From positions 372,001 to 436,000 of the forward strand of contig NZ_BAABHD010000005.1 in NCBI RefSeq assembly GCF_039541915.1: a stretch of 64,000 bases of DNA. Reading direction: 5' to 3'. The DNA comes from Nibrella saemangeumensis (GTDB lineage Bacteria > Bacteroidota > Bacteroidia > Cytophagales > Spirosomataceae). A program made the translations under genes and the position numbers. Of this stretch, positions 1-8,690 are shown one piece after another. Under the pieces are notes generated by a model. That model was given only the letters and a program-made list of their open reading frames with translations. It had not been told where the DNA came from and did not search any database. Numbering within the stretch: position 1 is the stretch's first letter; every line of letters starts with the position of its first letter.

Positions 1-6
1 ACGGAT

Positions 7-222
7 ATGGAAAGCCTGATTTATCCAAAAAGTAAGAAAGGTAAATGTTGGGACTATGATATATCTGATGGAACAATTATTTATCCCGGTCGTCTGATGA
101 CACCTATTGGCGGTAAGCCAGTCGAAATTGAACTTAAGAAACAATATACACTAAAATGGTTACAATATGGCTCATTCTGGTTTGCTGAAATCGAGGGTAA
201 TGCTTTTTCTTTTGGGCAGTGA
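7..222 (+). CDS. hypothetical protein, possibly cut by the window start
   Basis: A 71-residue frame from an ATG at base 7 to a TGA. The frame is also open through bases 1-6, so this may be the C-terminal part of a longer gene that begins outside the window. The product is Lys/Gly/Trp/Tyr-rich and without membrane segments or a signal peptide (motifs such as KGKCWDYDISDG and LKWLQYGSFWFAEIEG). I do not recognise the family. Base composition is AT-rich like the rest of the island cargo. No neighbour within 275 bases helps with function. Confidence 0.35.
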   Translation: MESLIYPKSKKGKCWDYDISDGTIIYPGRLMTPIGGKPVEIELKKQYTLKWLQYGSFWFAEIEGNAFSFGQ

Positions 223-482
223 TGAATTAACTTGAGTTCGTCAAAATGAACAATTACCTTTCCATTCATTTGCAGGTTCATCTTAACCAATCTACTCCAT
301 GCGGGTCGAGAGTCTGCCGCTAGTGGAGCGATAGTAGCTGTTCTGCCGATTTGGCTTCTATGCTGCTGGTCGAGGTGTTACTCCAAGTAGTATAACGAAC
401 CCCAATATTTGTTACGGCCTAGTGAGACATAAGTAGTGCAAATAAATACAAGAAGTACGACAAAGCTTTTATGTATTAAAGT

Positions 483-1542
483 GTTAGCAGCCATATTATT
501 ATGACAATACCAGAAAGCATTAAAGAATTTGTTAGACAAGTGTTCAGAGATTATAACTTGAAAATATAAAACTTTCTAAACACCCAATGACATGGGAAAC
601 TTCATTGGACTTTACGTTTATCGAACATCTATCAAACTATGCCGCACCACTAAAAGTTGAAAAGAATTGGATAATAAGATTTGATACACATTACTTAGGC
701 GGGATGAGGCATTGAGCAAACTGGGAGATTGCTGATATCGGAATACTCATTATTTTCAGAGAAAATGGCAAGACTGTTAAGTTTAAAATATCGCTCCTTC
801 AATCTAAAAGACTTTATGCGAACGAACTTTTAACCGAAGAGGAGGATAGTGAGAAGAATTATATTAAAGGGTTTGGCAGATTGTATGAAAATGATGAGCT
901 GTATAAAGAAATATTAAAGCCAAGAACAGTAAATTTTACAGACGCATCAAGATATAGTGCAGTAAGCGTTAAGGATGAACAATGGGAAGCAATTAAAGAG
1001 TATGAAAAAGAAACAACAATCCCAATTCATTATTTATTCTACAACCCATGCAGAGTGCCGCAATCGATTGAAATGCCCTTGACAGCAGACATTAATTATA
1101 CTTCTTTCAGTGTTGGGGCAAGAGTATTGCTTACTGTCACTCTCTTCAAGAAATTTGACAGTGAAAATAAAGGTTATAGTCCAAGTTTTGGAGAGTTGAA
1201 ATATACTTTAGATGCACCATTTAATGAAGTGGCAAATGAAGGTGGATGGCGACTTGAGGACTACATTGCCGACCAACTGATAACTTGTAAAGAAGGATAC
1301 ATAGTCAAAGATAATGACGATATAAACTTGTATAAGGTTTTTAATAGGAGAAGCGGACCTATTGCAAGCGCATTTTCGTTAACGTTTGACATGACCCAGC
1401 AATAAATACGGCTGCTAACCGTGTGTTATAAAATTTTGGCTAGACGTTAAGCATTCAACTTTAAATCGCTATTTTGCTTTTGTGGTTAATTGAAACTGAC
1501 GTTTTTCAAATGCCACAACTTCATAAACACTTTAGCGTTAGC
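483..1542. repeat. cassette-like inverted boundary motifs GTTAGC / GCTAAC
   Basis: GTTAGCAGCC at 483-492 sits 9 bases before the start codon of the broken gene, and its exact inverse GGCTGCTAAC at 1410-1419 begins 5 bases after its stop codon. A further GTTAGC at 1537-1542 lies 24 bases before the next gene (FRG protein). After the helicase stop codon, GCTAAC (4461-4466) and GTTAGC (4471-4476) occur again with the same stop-codon spacing. The pattern resembles recombination boundaries of gene cassettes, but no canonical attC pairing could be drawn by eye. Confidence 0.4.
501..1405 (+). pseudogene. conserved hypothetical gene broken by a frameshift and a TGA
   Basis: The ATG at 501 opens a short frame (begins MTIPESIKEFVRQVF) that stops at about 569. 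Moving by one base near 555-565 opens a second frame running to 1405, interrupted only by a TGA at 713-715. The joined product has MTWETSLDFTFIEHL, FDTHYLGGMRH, then stop, then ANWEIADIGILIIF and SLLQSKRLYANE. The stop lies where a Trp (RHWANWEIADIG) is plausible, so TGG to TGA is the simplest explanation. From memory this resembles a conserved family of unknown function of about 300 residues with an LQSKRLYP-like segment. The open part from 881 (TTG) to 1405 (174 aa) is only the C-terminal half. Flanked by GTTAGCAGCC (483-492) and its exact inverse GGCTGCTAAC (1410-1419). Confidence 0.75.
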
Positions 1543-1566
1543 TACAACCTTCAACTTCATCTCTCA

Positions 1567-2280
1567 ATGCAGAAAATTCAAATAAAGTCTTTCCAAGATT
1601 ACTTACAGCAGGTTGAAGAAACCATTCAGAAGGGATTTACCATAAATTTATTCAGAGGGCAAAGCAATAACTCTTCCTTACTTCCATCAATTGCGCGACA
1701 AAATCCCCAATTTGACACTACGGAAGTTGAAATCAAAATGCTCGAAGACCTAAAGCGTCGTTCTCCTCTTCTTATTAAAAGAATTCCACGAAATGATTGG
1801 GAATGGTTGGTTTTAGCACAACACTTTGGCTTAAAAACTAGATTACTTGATTGGAGTAGCAATCCTTTGGTGGCACTGTGGTTTGCTACCTCAAATGAAT
1901 ATTTTATGAACCAAAGTTCGTTTGTTTATTTGTTATCTGCTAACGATGGTATGCTTGTTGATTTAGCAAAAAATAAATCTCCATTTGCTAACGACAGAAC
2001 GAAAATTTATAGACCGACACTTAATAATGAAAGAATTGTAGCTCAATCAGGCTGGTTTACAGCCCATCGATTTTCGGAAAAATCTCAGAAATTTGTAACC
2101 TTATCGACGCATAAGAGAATGAAGTCCCTGCTTTTAGAAGTAGAAGTGCCAGCATCAACAAAAGAAGACATTTTAAAACGCCTTTCGATGTTGGGAGTTA
2201 ATAGTCGAACTGTATACCCTGACATCAATGGGTTATGCCTTCATCTCAACTGGAAGTACAAAAATGAGATAAAGGTATAG
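1567..2280 (+). CDS. FRG domain-containing protein
   Basis: A 237-residue protein from the ATG at 1567; an upstream TTG at 1474 would add a poorly conserved extension through the putative boundary motif, so I prefer 1567. It carries the FRG signature: F29-R30-G31 in NLFRGQSNNSSLLPS, followed by LLIKRIPRNDWEWLVLAQHFG, TRLLDWSSNPLVALWFA, and a C-terminal region with YRPTLNNERIVAQSGWFTAH. FRG domains are named for this conserved motif; their biochemical activity is not established, and they often occur in accessory and defence-rich regions. The gene is soluble, single-domain and AT-rich like the adjoining helicase gene, which begins 304 bases downstream on the same strand. Whether the two act together is unknown. 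Confidence 0.85.
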   Translation: MQKIQIKSFQDYLQQVEETIQKGFTINLFRGQSNNSSLLPSIARQNPQFDTTEVEIKMLEDLKRRSPLLIKRIPRNDWEWLVLAQHFGLKTRLLDWSSNPLVALWFATSNEYFMNQSSFVYLLSANDGMLVDLAKNKSPFANDRTKIYRPTLNNERIVAQSGWFTAHRFSEKSQKFVTLSTHKRMKSLLLEVEVPASTKEDILKRLSMLGVNSRTVYPDINGLCLHLNWKYKNEIKV

Positions 2281-2584
2281 AGGCTAATTGTTTCAAAAAG
2301 CTATAGTCAACCATGCATTAGCGCATATAATTGGGCAAAGTGCAAGCTTTTAGCAGTAAATCACTAATCGGCAGATAGAACGCAAATCAATAGCAATAGT
2401 AAACATCGACATCAGTAACTTTTTACAGCAGCGGTTCTAGGGGCGAAATTCACAAAACTGGCGCTTGGTTGTTATCTTCTATTGCTAATTACTTATCGGC
2501 TGTAGTTTCAACCTTATCAACAATAATTGCTACTACAACAGGAAACCATGTACATAGAAGCCGTCTCATAGCGACACATTATCA
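2281..2584. other. gene-free spacer between FRG gene and helicase gene
   Basis: 304 AT-rich bases. I see no convincing reading frame, strong hairpin with a T-run, or promoter box that I would defend. A GCTAAT occurs soon after the FRG stop and another near 2484, loosely like the GCTAAC motif after the other cargo genes, but without a matching partner. Confidence 0.3.
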
Positions 2585-4453
2585 ATGGAAAATAGATTAT
2601 ACCCAACTTGGCAACAATTAGAAGAGCAGAACAACCCGTTGACTGCTGGCGAAAAAGCCTTAATTAAATACCTTGATGCCTTCTTACCAAAAGACCCAAA
2701 CTGGAAAAATGAACAAGGACTAAAGCAATACCAAGGTTGGCTAATATTTGCACAACCATTTTTAAATGGCACAAGACCGGACATAGTTATTTTTAATCCA
2801 CAAGTTGGAATTGTAATTTATGAAGTCAAGGACTGGAATTTAGACATGTATAAATATGAAAAAGGAGAACTTTTTGTTAATGACGGATGTGGTTCATACC
2901 AAAAAAAAAGTCCAATTGACCAAGTTCAATATTACAAAGAAAAATTAATAGGGCAATTAGTACCTAACATAGGTGAAGCTATTGACCGAGATGAAAAAAA
3001 TTATGGACTTATAAAAACAGGTATTTATTTTCACAAAGCCAAAACAGATATATGCAGAGGAAAATTGGGATCAAAAATAAAAGACTTCAAATATTTTCCA
3101 TTTTTCGGTTATGACAGCCTTGTAGAAAATCGTTTAAATGAAATTGTTCCAGACGTTAATACGAGTAGTAGTTATTATTGGAATAGAAACTGGAATGAAG
3201 ATATTTTGTTTTGGTTAATACCACCTTTCCATAGTATAGAACAAGGAACTATTTTAAAACTTCGTGGCAATCAATTTAAGGTTGCTGAGCCTAAAAGTGG
3301 ACATTACCGGGTTCGTGGCGTTGCAGGCAGTGGAAAGACACAAGCACTTGCTTACAGGGCAGGGAAACTAGCGTCCCAAGGCTACAATGTTTTAATTATA
3401 TCATTCAACATAACACTTTGGCATTATGTGAAAGATATGGTTGCTCGTTCACCTTTCGCTTTTAGATGGGATAAATTTACTTTTACACATTTTCACGGTT
3501 TTTGTAAGGATAAGCTAAATGAATTCGAGCAAAAATGGCCAAAATCACCTGAAAGAAAGGAATACAGAGACCAACAAGCATTTGAAAAAGCTTTAGAATA
3601 TTTCTTTAAAGCTACTGTTCCAAACGCTGTAATTCAAGCAATCCGAGGGAAAAGGTATCAAAAGTACGACGCAATACTAATTGATGAAGGACAAGATTAT
3701 CACTACGAATGGTATTCAATGCTTGATAAATATTTTCTTTCCAATAGAGATGAAGCATTAATCGTGTGCGACAAAAGACAGAACATATTTGATAGAGAAC
3801 TTGACTGGTTAGACAAACGTGTTACAAGAGCGGGGCTTGAAAAATTTAGTGAACCTTATATTGATTTAACCATAACATTCAGACTCCCAAAAAAAGTCGC
3901 TGTTATGTCAAATGAATTCAGTGAAATATTTGAACTAAATCAGGAACTAAAAGTTGGAAAGTTCGAAGATAACCCTGTATTAGTTCATTCACACCATATT
4001 ATTTGGCTAAATATTTCAGAAGAAGAATGGCAATACTATATTCTTAACGCCTTTTTAAGGCTTAAGAAAGAAGGTTACAGCCCTTCTGATATGGTAATTC
4101 TTTTACCAAGTCACAGATTAGGCAAAGAAGCGGTTCAAATGTTTCGAGACAAAAAAATTGAGGTCAATCATGTTTTTGAAGAAGATACAGAAGCAAGATT
4201 CCATCCTCACAAAAAGGCATTTTGGATGGGTGACAGTAGATTGAAGATGTCAACTATTCATAGTTTTAAAGGATGGGAACTCTTAAATATTGTTCTGTAT
4301 ATTCCTGAACGAGCCCTAGAGAGCAATAAAAAATTAGATGCTATTGTTTACACTGCTTTGACGAGAACAAGAGAAAATGTAATTATTTTGAACGCGAATA
4401 AGCGTTACGATACATTTGGAGACAGATTCCCTAAAAAATGGAACGAACAATAA
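2585..4453 (+). CDS. NERD nuclease-like domain fused to UvrD/Rep-family helicase
   Basis: A 622-residue protein. N-terminal residues 1-95 look like a NERD/PD-(D/E)XK nuclease fold, with D66 in RPDIVIF and E80-x-K82 in IVIYEVKDW. Residues 245-252 (GVAGSGKT) are the Walker A of a superfamily 1 helicase, 364-371 (ILIDEGQD) the Walker B/motif II, LTITFRLPK is motif IV-like, and the C-terminus has HSFKGWE and VYTALTRTRENVIIL (motifs V/VI). All core helicase motifs are present, so the ATPase should be active. Known relatives act in DNA repair, and single-chain nuclease-helicases such as staphylococcal Nhi act in phage defence; a defence role here is inferred from fusion, island location and the FRG neighbour. 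GCTAAC/GTTAGC motifs follow the stop codon. Confidence 0.85.
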   Translation: MENRLYPTWQQLEEQNNPLTAGEKALIKYLDAFLPKDPNWKNEQGLKQYQGWLIFAQPFLNGTRPDIVIFNPQVGIVIYEVKDWNLDMYKYEKGELFVNDGCGSYQKKSPIDQVQYYKEKLIGQLVPNIGEAIDRDEKNYGLIKTGIYFHKAKTDICRGKLGSKIKDFKYFPFFGYDSLVENRLNEIVPDVNTSSSYYWNRNWNEDILFWLIPPFHSIEQGTILKLRGNQFKVAEPKSGHYRVRGVAGSGKTQALAYRAGKLASQGYNVLIISFNITLWHYVKDMVARSPFAFRWDKFTFTHFHGFCKDKLNEFEQKWPKSPERKEYRDQQAFEKALEYFFKATVPNAVIQAIRGKRYQKYDAILIDEGQDYHYEWYSMLDKYFLSNRDEALIVCDKRQNIFDRELDWLDKRVTRAGLEKFSEPYIDLTITFRLPKKVAVMSNEFSEIFELNQELKVGKFEDNPVLVHSHHIIWLNISEEEWQYYILNAFLRLKKEGYSPSDMVILLPSHRLGKEAVQMFRDKKIEVNHVFEEDTEARFHPHKKAFWMGDSRLKMSTIHSFKGWELLNIVLYIPERALESNKKLDAIVYTALTRTRENVIILNANKRYDTFGDRFPKKWNEQ

Positions 4454-5029
4454 ATATCGCGCTAACATCTGTTAGCCGCAATCGCTTGTACCGTGTAAAT
4501 TAGGAGCTAAGTGCTTCTATTCAAGTTCAGTGCTGGCAAACAGTTTTGTGCTCCGCAACCCGCCTAACGCAAAGCCATTGATCGTTGGACAACCGGCTTT
4601 ACCTTACTTAATCTTTGGACCTTCCCTTGAGACTACTTCCAGCAATTAAACGCATGTCGGGTAGAGCATGATGGAAGAGCTACAGAAGGCGGTCGGATTA
4701 GCGCCGAACACGAAAAACGGGTATTTGAAAAGCTAAAATTCAGCTAATTGTCCAAATTATATTGCGCAAAATAAAGCTTCTTTTTAATAAGAAGGTAAAG
4801 TACTTTTTTTGATACCAACCCAGTTCGTCTCTGCTCAAATAAGAAGTTAGCTTTACCCACTGAAAAAACAGTAAATACCCTTTGTCTACGTAGCACGTTA
4901 ATCGCTGCATCTCTGCCGCATAACCTTATCCTCTTGACATTCAAATTGCTAGAGTGATTTTACTACTTTATCACCTAAAAACAAAAAAGCCGATCACTAA
5001 TTTGATCGGCTTTCTCTTTATTTAACAGC
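4454..5029. other. gene-free spacer with a possible coding remnant and a terminator
   Basis: 576 bases between the helicase gene and the convergent primase-like gene. Holds GCTAAC/GTTAGC right after the helicase stop; a short open stretch at about 4631-4745 that reads on the + strand as DYFQQLNACRVEHDGR, then GGRISAEHEKRVFEKLKF and a stop, and looks like the broken C-terminus of some protein I cannot name; and a strong terminator hairpin at 4986-5013. A 66-residue minus frame at 4744-4944 shows no family features. Confidence 0.35.
4986..5018 (-). terminator. intrinsic terminator of the primase-like gene, probably bidirectional
   Basis: AAAGCCGATCA (4986-4996) pairs perfectly with TGATCGGCTTT (5003-5013) across a 6-base loop. 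On the minus strand the hairpin runs straight into a T-run (complement of the A-run 4983-4988), 17 bases past the stop codon of the gene ending at 5030. On the plus strand it is followed by TCTCTTTATTT, so it may stop both directions. Confidence 0.8.
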
Positions 5030-6190
5030 TTACCACAACTTTATCGGTTTTGGCCCAATTAACAAATCCGCCAGATCGCATCCTTGTACTTTCTGGTCAT
5101 AGGTGGCCTGCTTCTCAACGCGGTTGTCAACCGTTACCCGGAAACCTAATTTATTCAGCTCTTCTGCCTTCTGGCTCCACTTGCGAAAGGTACTTCCGCC
5201 TTTGCTCGCATCCGGGAAGAGGGTAATATCCCGGTGCTTCAAAGGGGTTAATCGTTCGGCATTCAAAAAGCTTAACCCACCTACTGCCATCCAGATGTAC
5301 TCCGGTAGATAGCCGGTACATATTACTGCTGTCTTGCAAGCTTCTACTATAGCCACTGGCTTGTCATGTGGTTCGGTAGCTAGCTGATGAAGACCGAAAG
5401 GAACAGGCCATTTGTTGTCGTTTTCATGAGCATACTCGTACAACCAATTAGGTATGAGTTTCAATCGTTTAGTGTACTGATGAATTAAAGATGTATGTAT
5501 CCAACTATTTTCTTTAGTATGCCCGTCTCTACTAAACAACTTCAACTGCCCACCTCTTACATTTTCATGTTCATCGATAATCCAGAAGATTGTGCCACCC
5601 CGCTCATCACTCTTAGGCCATTCATCTAAGGTACCTACTTGAAAGCGTTCTATCAGTTCCATCTTCTTTTCATCACCAAACAGATGGTTCAACAATAAGG
5701 CAAAATTGTTCCGGAAGTAGGATTTTAGTGTTTGCCGGTATACCTCTTCAGGTATTGTGAGTTGAGTCGATGGGCTTGAAGGTTCTTCATATACCTTCAG
5801 TGACCCCTTTCCGATTTTGTATACATAGTCAACAACATCGACAGCTTGGGAAAAACTCAGTTCATCATACTTTTTTAAAAGATGGAGCGTGTCATCATAA
5901 TTGTAACCTTCATCCTTTAACCCGTAAGCTTTTGCAAAGAACCTACTTGGTATTTGGCTTTTTGCCCACACTCTATCGGAATAGCTTGTACCTGACGAGT
6001 CTTTATGGTAGGGGCTTATGAAATAACCGCATTTATCCTCTTGGTTGCAACGGCCGTATTCTTCAGGCAGTAACTCGCCCGTGTAGGTATCTACATACCG
6101 GGTGTATTCCTTTTTCTCGCCACATTCGGGACAGTTATGTTGGCTACCTTTTTTCTCGAACTGGTAGCGGTAATCCTTTTTGTTGCTCAT
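5030..6190 (-). CDS. zinc-ribbon/Toprim primase-like protein (DUF6371 type)
   Basis: A 386-residue protein. The N-terminus has a zinc-ribbon: C20 and C23 (CPEC), C48 and C54 (RCNQEDKCGYF), between them YVDTYTGELLPEEYGR, typical of Bacteroidota primase-like DUF6371 proteins. The C-terminal third has Toprim-like elements: AIVEACKTAVICTGYLP with the acidic residue before KTA, WMAVGG, and ITLFPDAS with the metal-binding Asp. Together these suggest primer synthesis or DNA handling during replication of a mobile element. It lies downstream of, and on the same strand as, the P4-type primase-helicase; the 150-base gap between them carries 9-bp iterated inverted repeats. Family name recalled from the N-terminal signature; activity not proven. 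Confidence 0.8.
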   Translation of the reverse strand: MSNKKDYRYQFEKKGSQHNCPECGEKKEYTRYVDTYTGELLPEEYGRCNQEDKCGYFISPYHKDSSGTSYSDRVWAKSQIPSRFFAKAYGLKDEGYNYDDTLHLLKKYDELSFSQAVDVVDYVYKIGKGSLKVYEEPSSPSTQLTIPEEVYRQTLKSYFRNNFALLLNHLFGDEKKMELIERFQVGTLDEWPKSDERGGTIFWIIDEHENVRGGQLKLFSRDGHTKENSWIHTSLIHQYTKRLKLIPNWLYEYAHENDNKWPVPFGLHQLATEPHDKPVAIVEACKTAVICTGYLPEYIWMAVGGLSFLNAERLTPLKHRDITLFPDASKGGSTFRKWSQKAEELNKLGFRVTVDNRVEKQATYDQKVQGCDLADLLIGPKPIKLW

Positions 6191-6231
6191 GTTCTTTATA
6201 TAATTATTGTTTAAAAAATTGTTTTTAGTTG

Positions 6232-6306
6232 CGTCATTTCCGTCACTTCCGTCATAATGCAGCTCCGATAATCAGGAGAGACCATGACGAAAGTGACAAA
6301 AGTGAC
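6232..6306. repeat. 9-bp iterated inverted repeat (iteron-like)
   Basis: Left arm 6232-6255 reads CGTCATTTC, CGTCACTTC, CGTCAT; right arm 6283-6306 is its inverse, ATGACG, AAAGTGACA, AAAGTGACG, matching about 20 of 24 positions. Each arm is a tandem of 9-bp units around GTCAC. It lies 42 bases upstream of the DUF6371 start codon and 35 bases after the primase-helicase stop. Position next to replication genes suggests binding sites for a replication or regulatory protein; it could also be an RNA hairpin. Confidence 0.6.
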
Positions 6307-6340
6307 GTTCAGAAAAGATGTTTTTTAACAGAAGGGGATT

Positions 6341-7858
6341 TTAAAATTTCCGGATATAAACGCTTAGTCCAATAGACTTCTTCTCGATCGTTATTCCGAT
6401 GTTCTCCAGTCGTTTTTTAAAGTTTTTGGAACTCACCGGTTTGTATCCCTCATCCACACAGAACCCCCTGTATTCATGGTAGAGGTCTTTCAAGGGACGC
6501 AAATCACATGGGTCAGGTGTGTATTCGTTCTCGTTCAAAAACAGATGTACACTGTCAGACTCCCGTTTGTAGCTTTCCAGCTGCTGAAGAATGGCTTTGC
6601 AGTCCGTGAACTTCTTCTGCTGGAGAAGGCGGTTTAATCCATCCAGTACCCAATTAAATACTCCGGAGAGTTCCGACTCAATGATTTTAGTCGCTAATTC
6701 CTTATCCTGCTCCGCTTCCGGAATGGTTACTGAGAACGGCACAATCAAAAATCGGCGAAAGAACGCATTCGTATGCTCCACATCGGTAGGTAGCTCATTG
6801 GTGTTGAAAATTAGTTTGGCATACCGGTGCATGATAAAGGGCTGCCCATAAGGCAATCTTGCCTCTACCGGTTCACCCGAAACTAACTGCTTGAAAATGC
6901 TGGCCTCCAGTCTACCGTTGATCTCACTTGCATAATTGAGTATTTTATTAGCTAAGTGGGCACGGTGATAAGCCGGGTCGTTGGTTAAACTGTTCAAAGA
7001 ATAATTACTGACGTTCTCCGGTCCGAGTAGTGCCATAATCACCTCAAAAAAGACGGACTTACCATTGGCTCCACTACCGAATAGAAGCAGTGCCTTCTCC
7101 AGTTTGAGCAGGGATGCGCTAACAAAGAGATACCCGATAAATTCAGCGAGTACTTTCTGGCACTCTTTGTCGGGTAGTACTTTATCCAAAAACTGCTGCC
7201 ATTGGGGTGCCTTTGCACTGGGATCATAAGAAAAAGGTAATTGATAGGTCAGAAAGTCGCCGCTGTCATGCGACCGTAGTCGCTGACCCTCACTGGTAAT
7301 CTCAAAGGTTCCGTTAAGCAGATTAATGAGAATACAATCGGTACGTCCTTTTGGAGCCGGTAAGTAGCCTTGGTCACTGAATTGCTTAACAAGCTGGTCA
7401 CCAAAAACAAAATATCTGGCATCGTACTTATCAACGCCCATTTTCTCGGCGGCTTTCTTTAAAAAAGTCCGAATTACATGTTCCTCAACTACCTGCCAAT
7501 ACGCTCCATTGTAGATGTATAGGAAGGCGTTTTGCTTGCAAAGCCCCCATTTATTATGGTCAGCAATCTCCATAATCGTTTCCACTACAATAATCTGCTG
7601 ATGCTTGTCTTTGAGCTGTTCTTTATCCTTGGTCAGGGCTTGCTTAAAGTCCTTGAGGCCAACCTGTTCCAGCATGCTATCCAGAAGTTCGGCTGGATCC
7701 CTCAGCACCAGCCCCGTGGTTTCTTCCGTTTTCACCTCTATGCTTGGTGGAATTTCAGTTGCGTTGGATGTTTCTGCATCTGAAAGATTGGTTGTTGGTT
7801 GCTGCTGAGGTTGGTTAACCTCATTATTAGTATGAACTACTTTGTTTTTTACTGTCAT
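6341..7858 (-). CDS. P4/D5-family phage/plasmid primase-helicase
   Basis: A 505-residue protein. Residues 1-50 are Gln/Thr/Asn-rich and probably disordered. Residues 90-220 match the D5 N-terminal region (NKWGLCKQNAFLYIYNGAYW, FLKKAAEKMG, INLLNGTFEI, LPFSYDPSA). Residues 261-268 (GSGANGKS) are the Walker A of a superfamily 3 helicase, followed by ANKILNYASEIN and the arginine-finger-like NAFFRRFLIVPF. The C-terminus holds a winged-helix-like tail. Such proteins unwind and prime the origins of satellites, plasmids and integrative elements. It is the largest intact element gene here. Its upstream 390 bases to the integrase remnant are AT-rich with no gene. The N-terminal AEP primase catalytic domain of full-length P4 alpha is absent, so priming may fall to the adjacent zinc-ribbon/Toprim protein. 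Confidence 0.85.
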   Translation of the reverse strand: MTVKNKVVHTNNEVNQPQQQPTTNLSDAETSNATEIPPSIEVKTEETTGLVLRDPAELLDSMLEQVGLKDFKQALTKDKEQLKDKHQQIIVVETIMEIADHNKWGLCKQNAFLYIYNGAYWQVVEEHVIRTFLKKAAEKMGVDKYDARYFVFGDQLVKQFSDQGYLPAPKGRTDCILINLLNGTFEITSEGQRLRSHDSGDFLTYQLPFSYDPSAKAPQWQQFLDKVLPDKECQKVLAEFIGYLFVSASLLKLEKALLLFGSGANGKSVFFEVIMALLGPENVSNYSLNSLTNDPAYHRAHLANKILNYASEINGRLEASIFKQLVSGEPVEARLPYGQPFIMHRYAKLIFNTNELPTDVEHTNAFFRRFLIVPFSVTIPEAEQDKELATKIIESELSGVFNWVLDGLNRLLQQKKFTDCKAILQQLESYKRESDSVHLFLNENEYTPDPCDLRPLKDLYHEYRGFCVDEGYKPVSSKNFKKRLENIGITIEKKSIGLSVYIRKF

Positions 7859-8252
7859 TCTTTAACTTACCTTTTGTTACTAATTTATTAAAATACTTAC
7901 TTAAATAGTTATCAGTCTCTCCGTGGACTATACATTCTAATTTTGATATATTCTATAATTAGTTTTGACCTTCTTTTTTGATTTAACAGCTCAAAGGTAT
8001 AGCACGTTTTTGGTAAACACAAGCCCTTAACCAAATTTTAATTAAGTAAATCACAGATTAGCCAAATAAATAATATACATTTAACTATTATTCATTTAAC
8101 TAATTTGGATATTGAAAAAGGCCGCTTTGTTGGCGGCCTCTCTATATTAAAGTATGATAGGGTCCTCTTTAGCGACCCAAAGCGGATAGAAAAATTGTAA
8201 TGGGTTATTAAGAGGGTTTTACATTAAATGTGGCACTACACGGCATACAGCG
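7859..8252. other. AT-rich gene-free spacer upstream of primase-helicase
   Basis: 394 bases of strongly AT-rich sequence, probably containing the promoter of the minus-strand primase-helicase gene. CATTTAACTA occurs twice near 8078 and 8095, about 17 bases apart. A terminator hairpin lies at 8114-8139. No reading frame of note. Confidence 0.4.
8114..8139 (-). terminator. intrinsic terminator downstream of the integrase remnant
   Basis: AGGCCGC (8119-8125) pairs with GCGGCCT (8133-8139); on the minus strand the hairpin is followed by a run of five T (complement of 8114-8118). It lies about 115 bases beyond the stop codon of the recombinase remnant and fits as its original terminator. Confidence 0.65.
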
Positions 8253-8560
8253 TTACAGAAAAGCATTCAGTGCATCATCCAACACTTCATTCTCAAAGCT
8301 GTCCAGATAAATGCGGGTAGTCTGCTCCCTGTCATGCCATCAACTGGCTAATGACTGCTATTGGCGTACCGCTCTTTTTTAGCGTTGTGGCGAAGGAGTG
8401 TCGAGCCACATAGGTCGTTAACGGCAGGTTAATTTTTTTCTTTCGGCCAATCTCCTTCAGGTCGTTATTAATTTGCCGGTTCAGCTTGCATAATCGGTTC
8501 TCTATCTGCACCGGCGTAATATGCCTGTCCCTGTGGCAGAAACAGGTAAGAAGAGCCGGT
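8253..8560 (-). pseudogene. tyrosine recombinase/integrase, C-terminal remnant
   Basis: On the minus strand one frame reads HITPVQIENRLCKLNRQ, LPLTTYVARHSFATTLKKSG and TPIAVISQLM, then hits a TGA. A shift near 8336 restores REQTTRIYLDSFENEVLDD and a stop at 8253-8255. This is the catalytic end of a Bacteroidota tyrosine recombinase: Arg of ARHSFATT, the GHD...REQTTRIY segment with the nucleophile Tyr. The expected GH pair falls where about two bases are missing. A second frame break occurs near 8530, before which YLFLP resembles the usual YLFP. Only about 100 codons remain; the N-terminal core-binding domain is gone, and tRNA-Leu follows at 8691. The enzyme cannot be functional, so the element is fixed unless a helper acts in trans. 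Confidence 0.88.
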
Positions 8561-8690
8561 TGATAATTTGCTTTTTTCTACGTAAATTTCTTGAGCAACA
8601 GGCAAAATCCTGTTTCACTATAGTTTCACTAAACACAAACAAAAAAGGCCATAACGCACTGATAAACAGCGAATTACAGCCTTTTAAAAG

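Noticed and set aside
2585..4453. Gabija or a restriction system
   Set aside because: No GajA-like OLD nuclease or methyltransferase nearby; the nuclease-like domain is fused to the helicase itself.
4744..4944. 66-residue minus-strand frame
   Set aside because: No recognised motif, lies in a spacer with other broken sequence, and has no supporting start or neighbour.
6232..6306. Iterated repeats as a CRISPR array
   Set aside because: Units are 9 bp, contiguous and inverted, without spacers; no cas genes.
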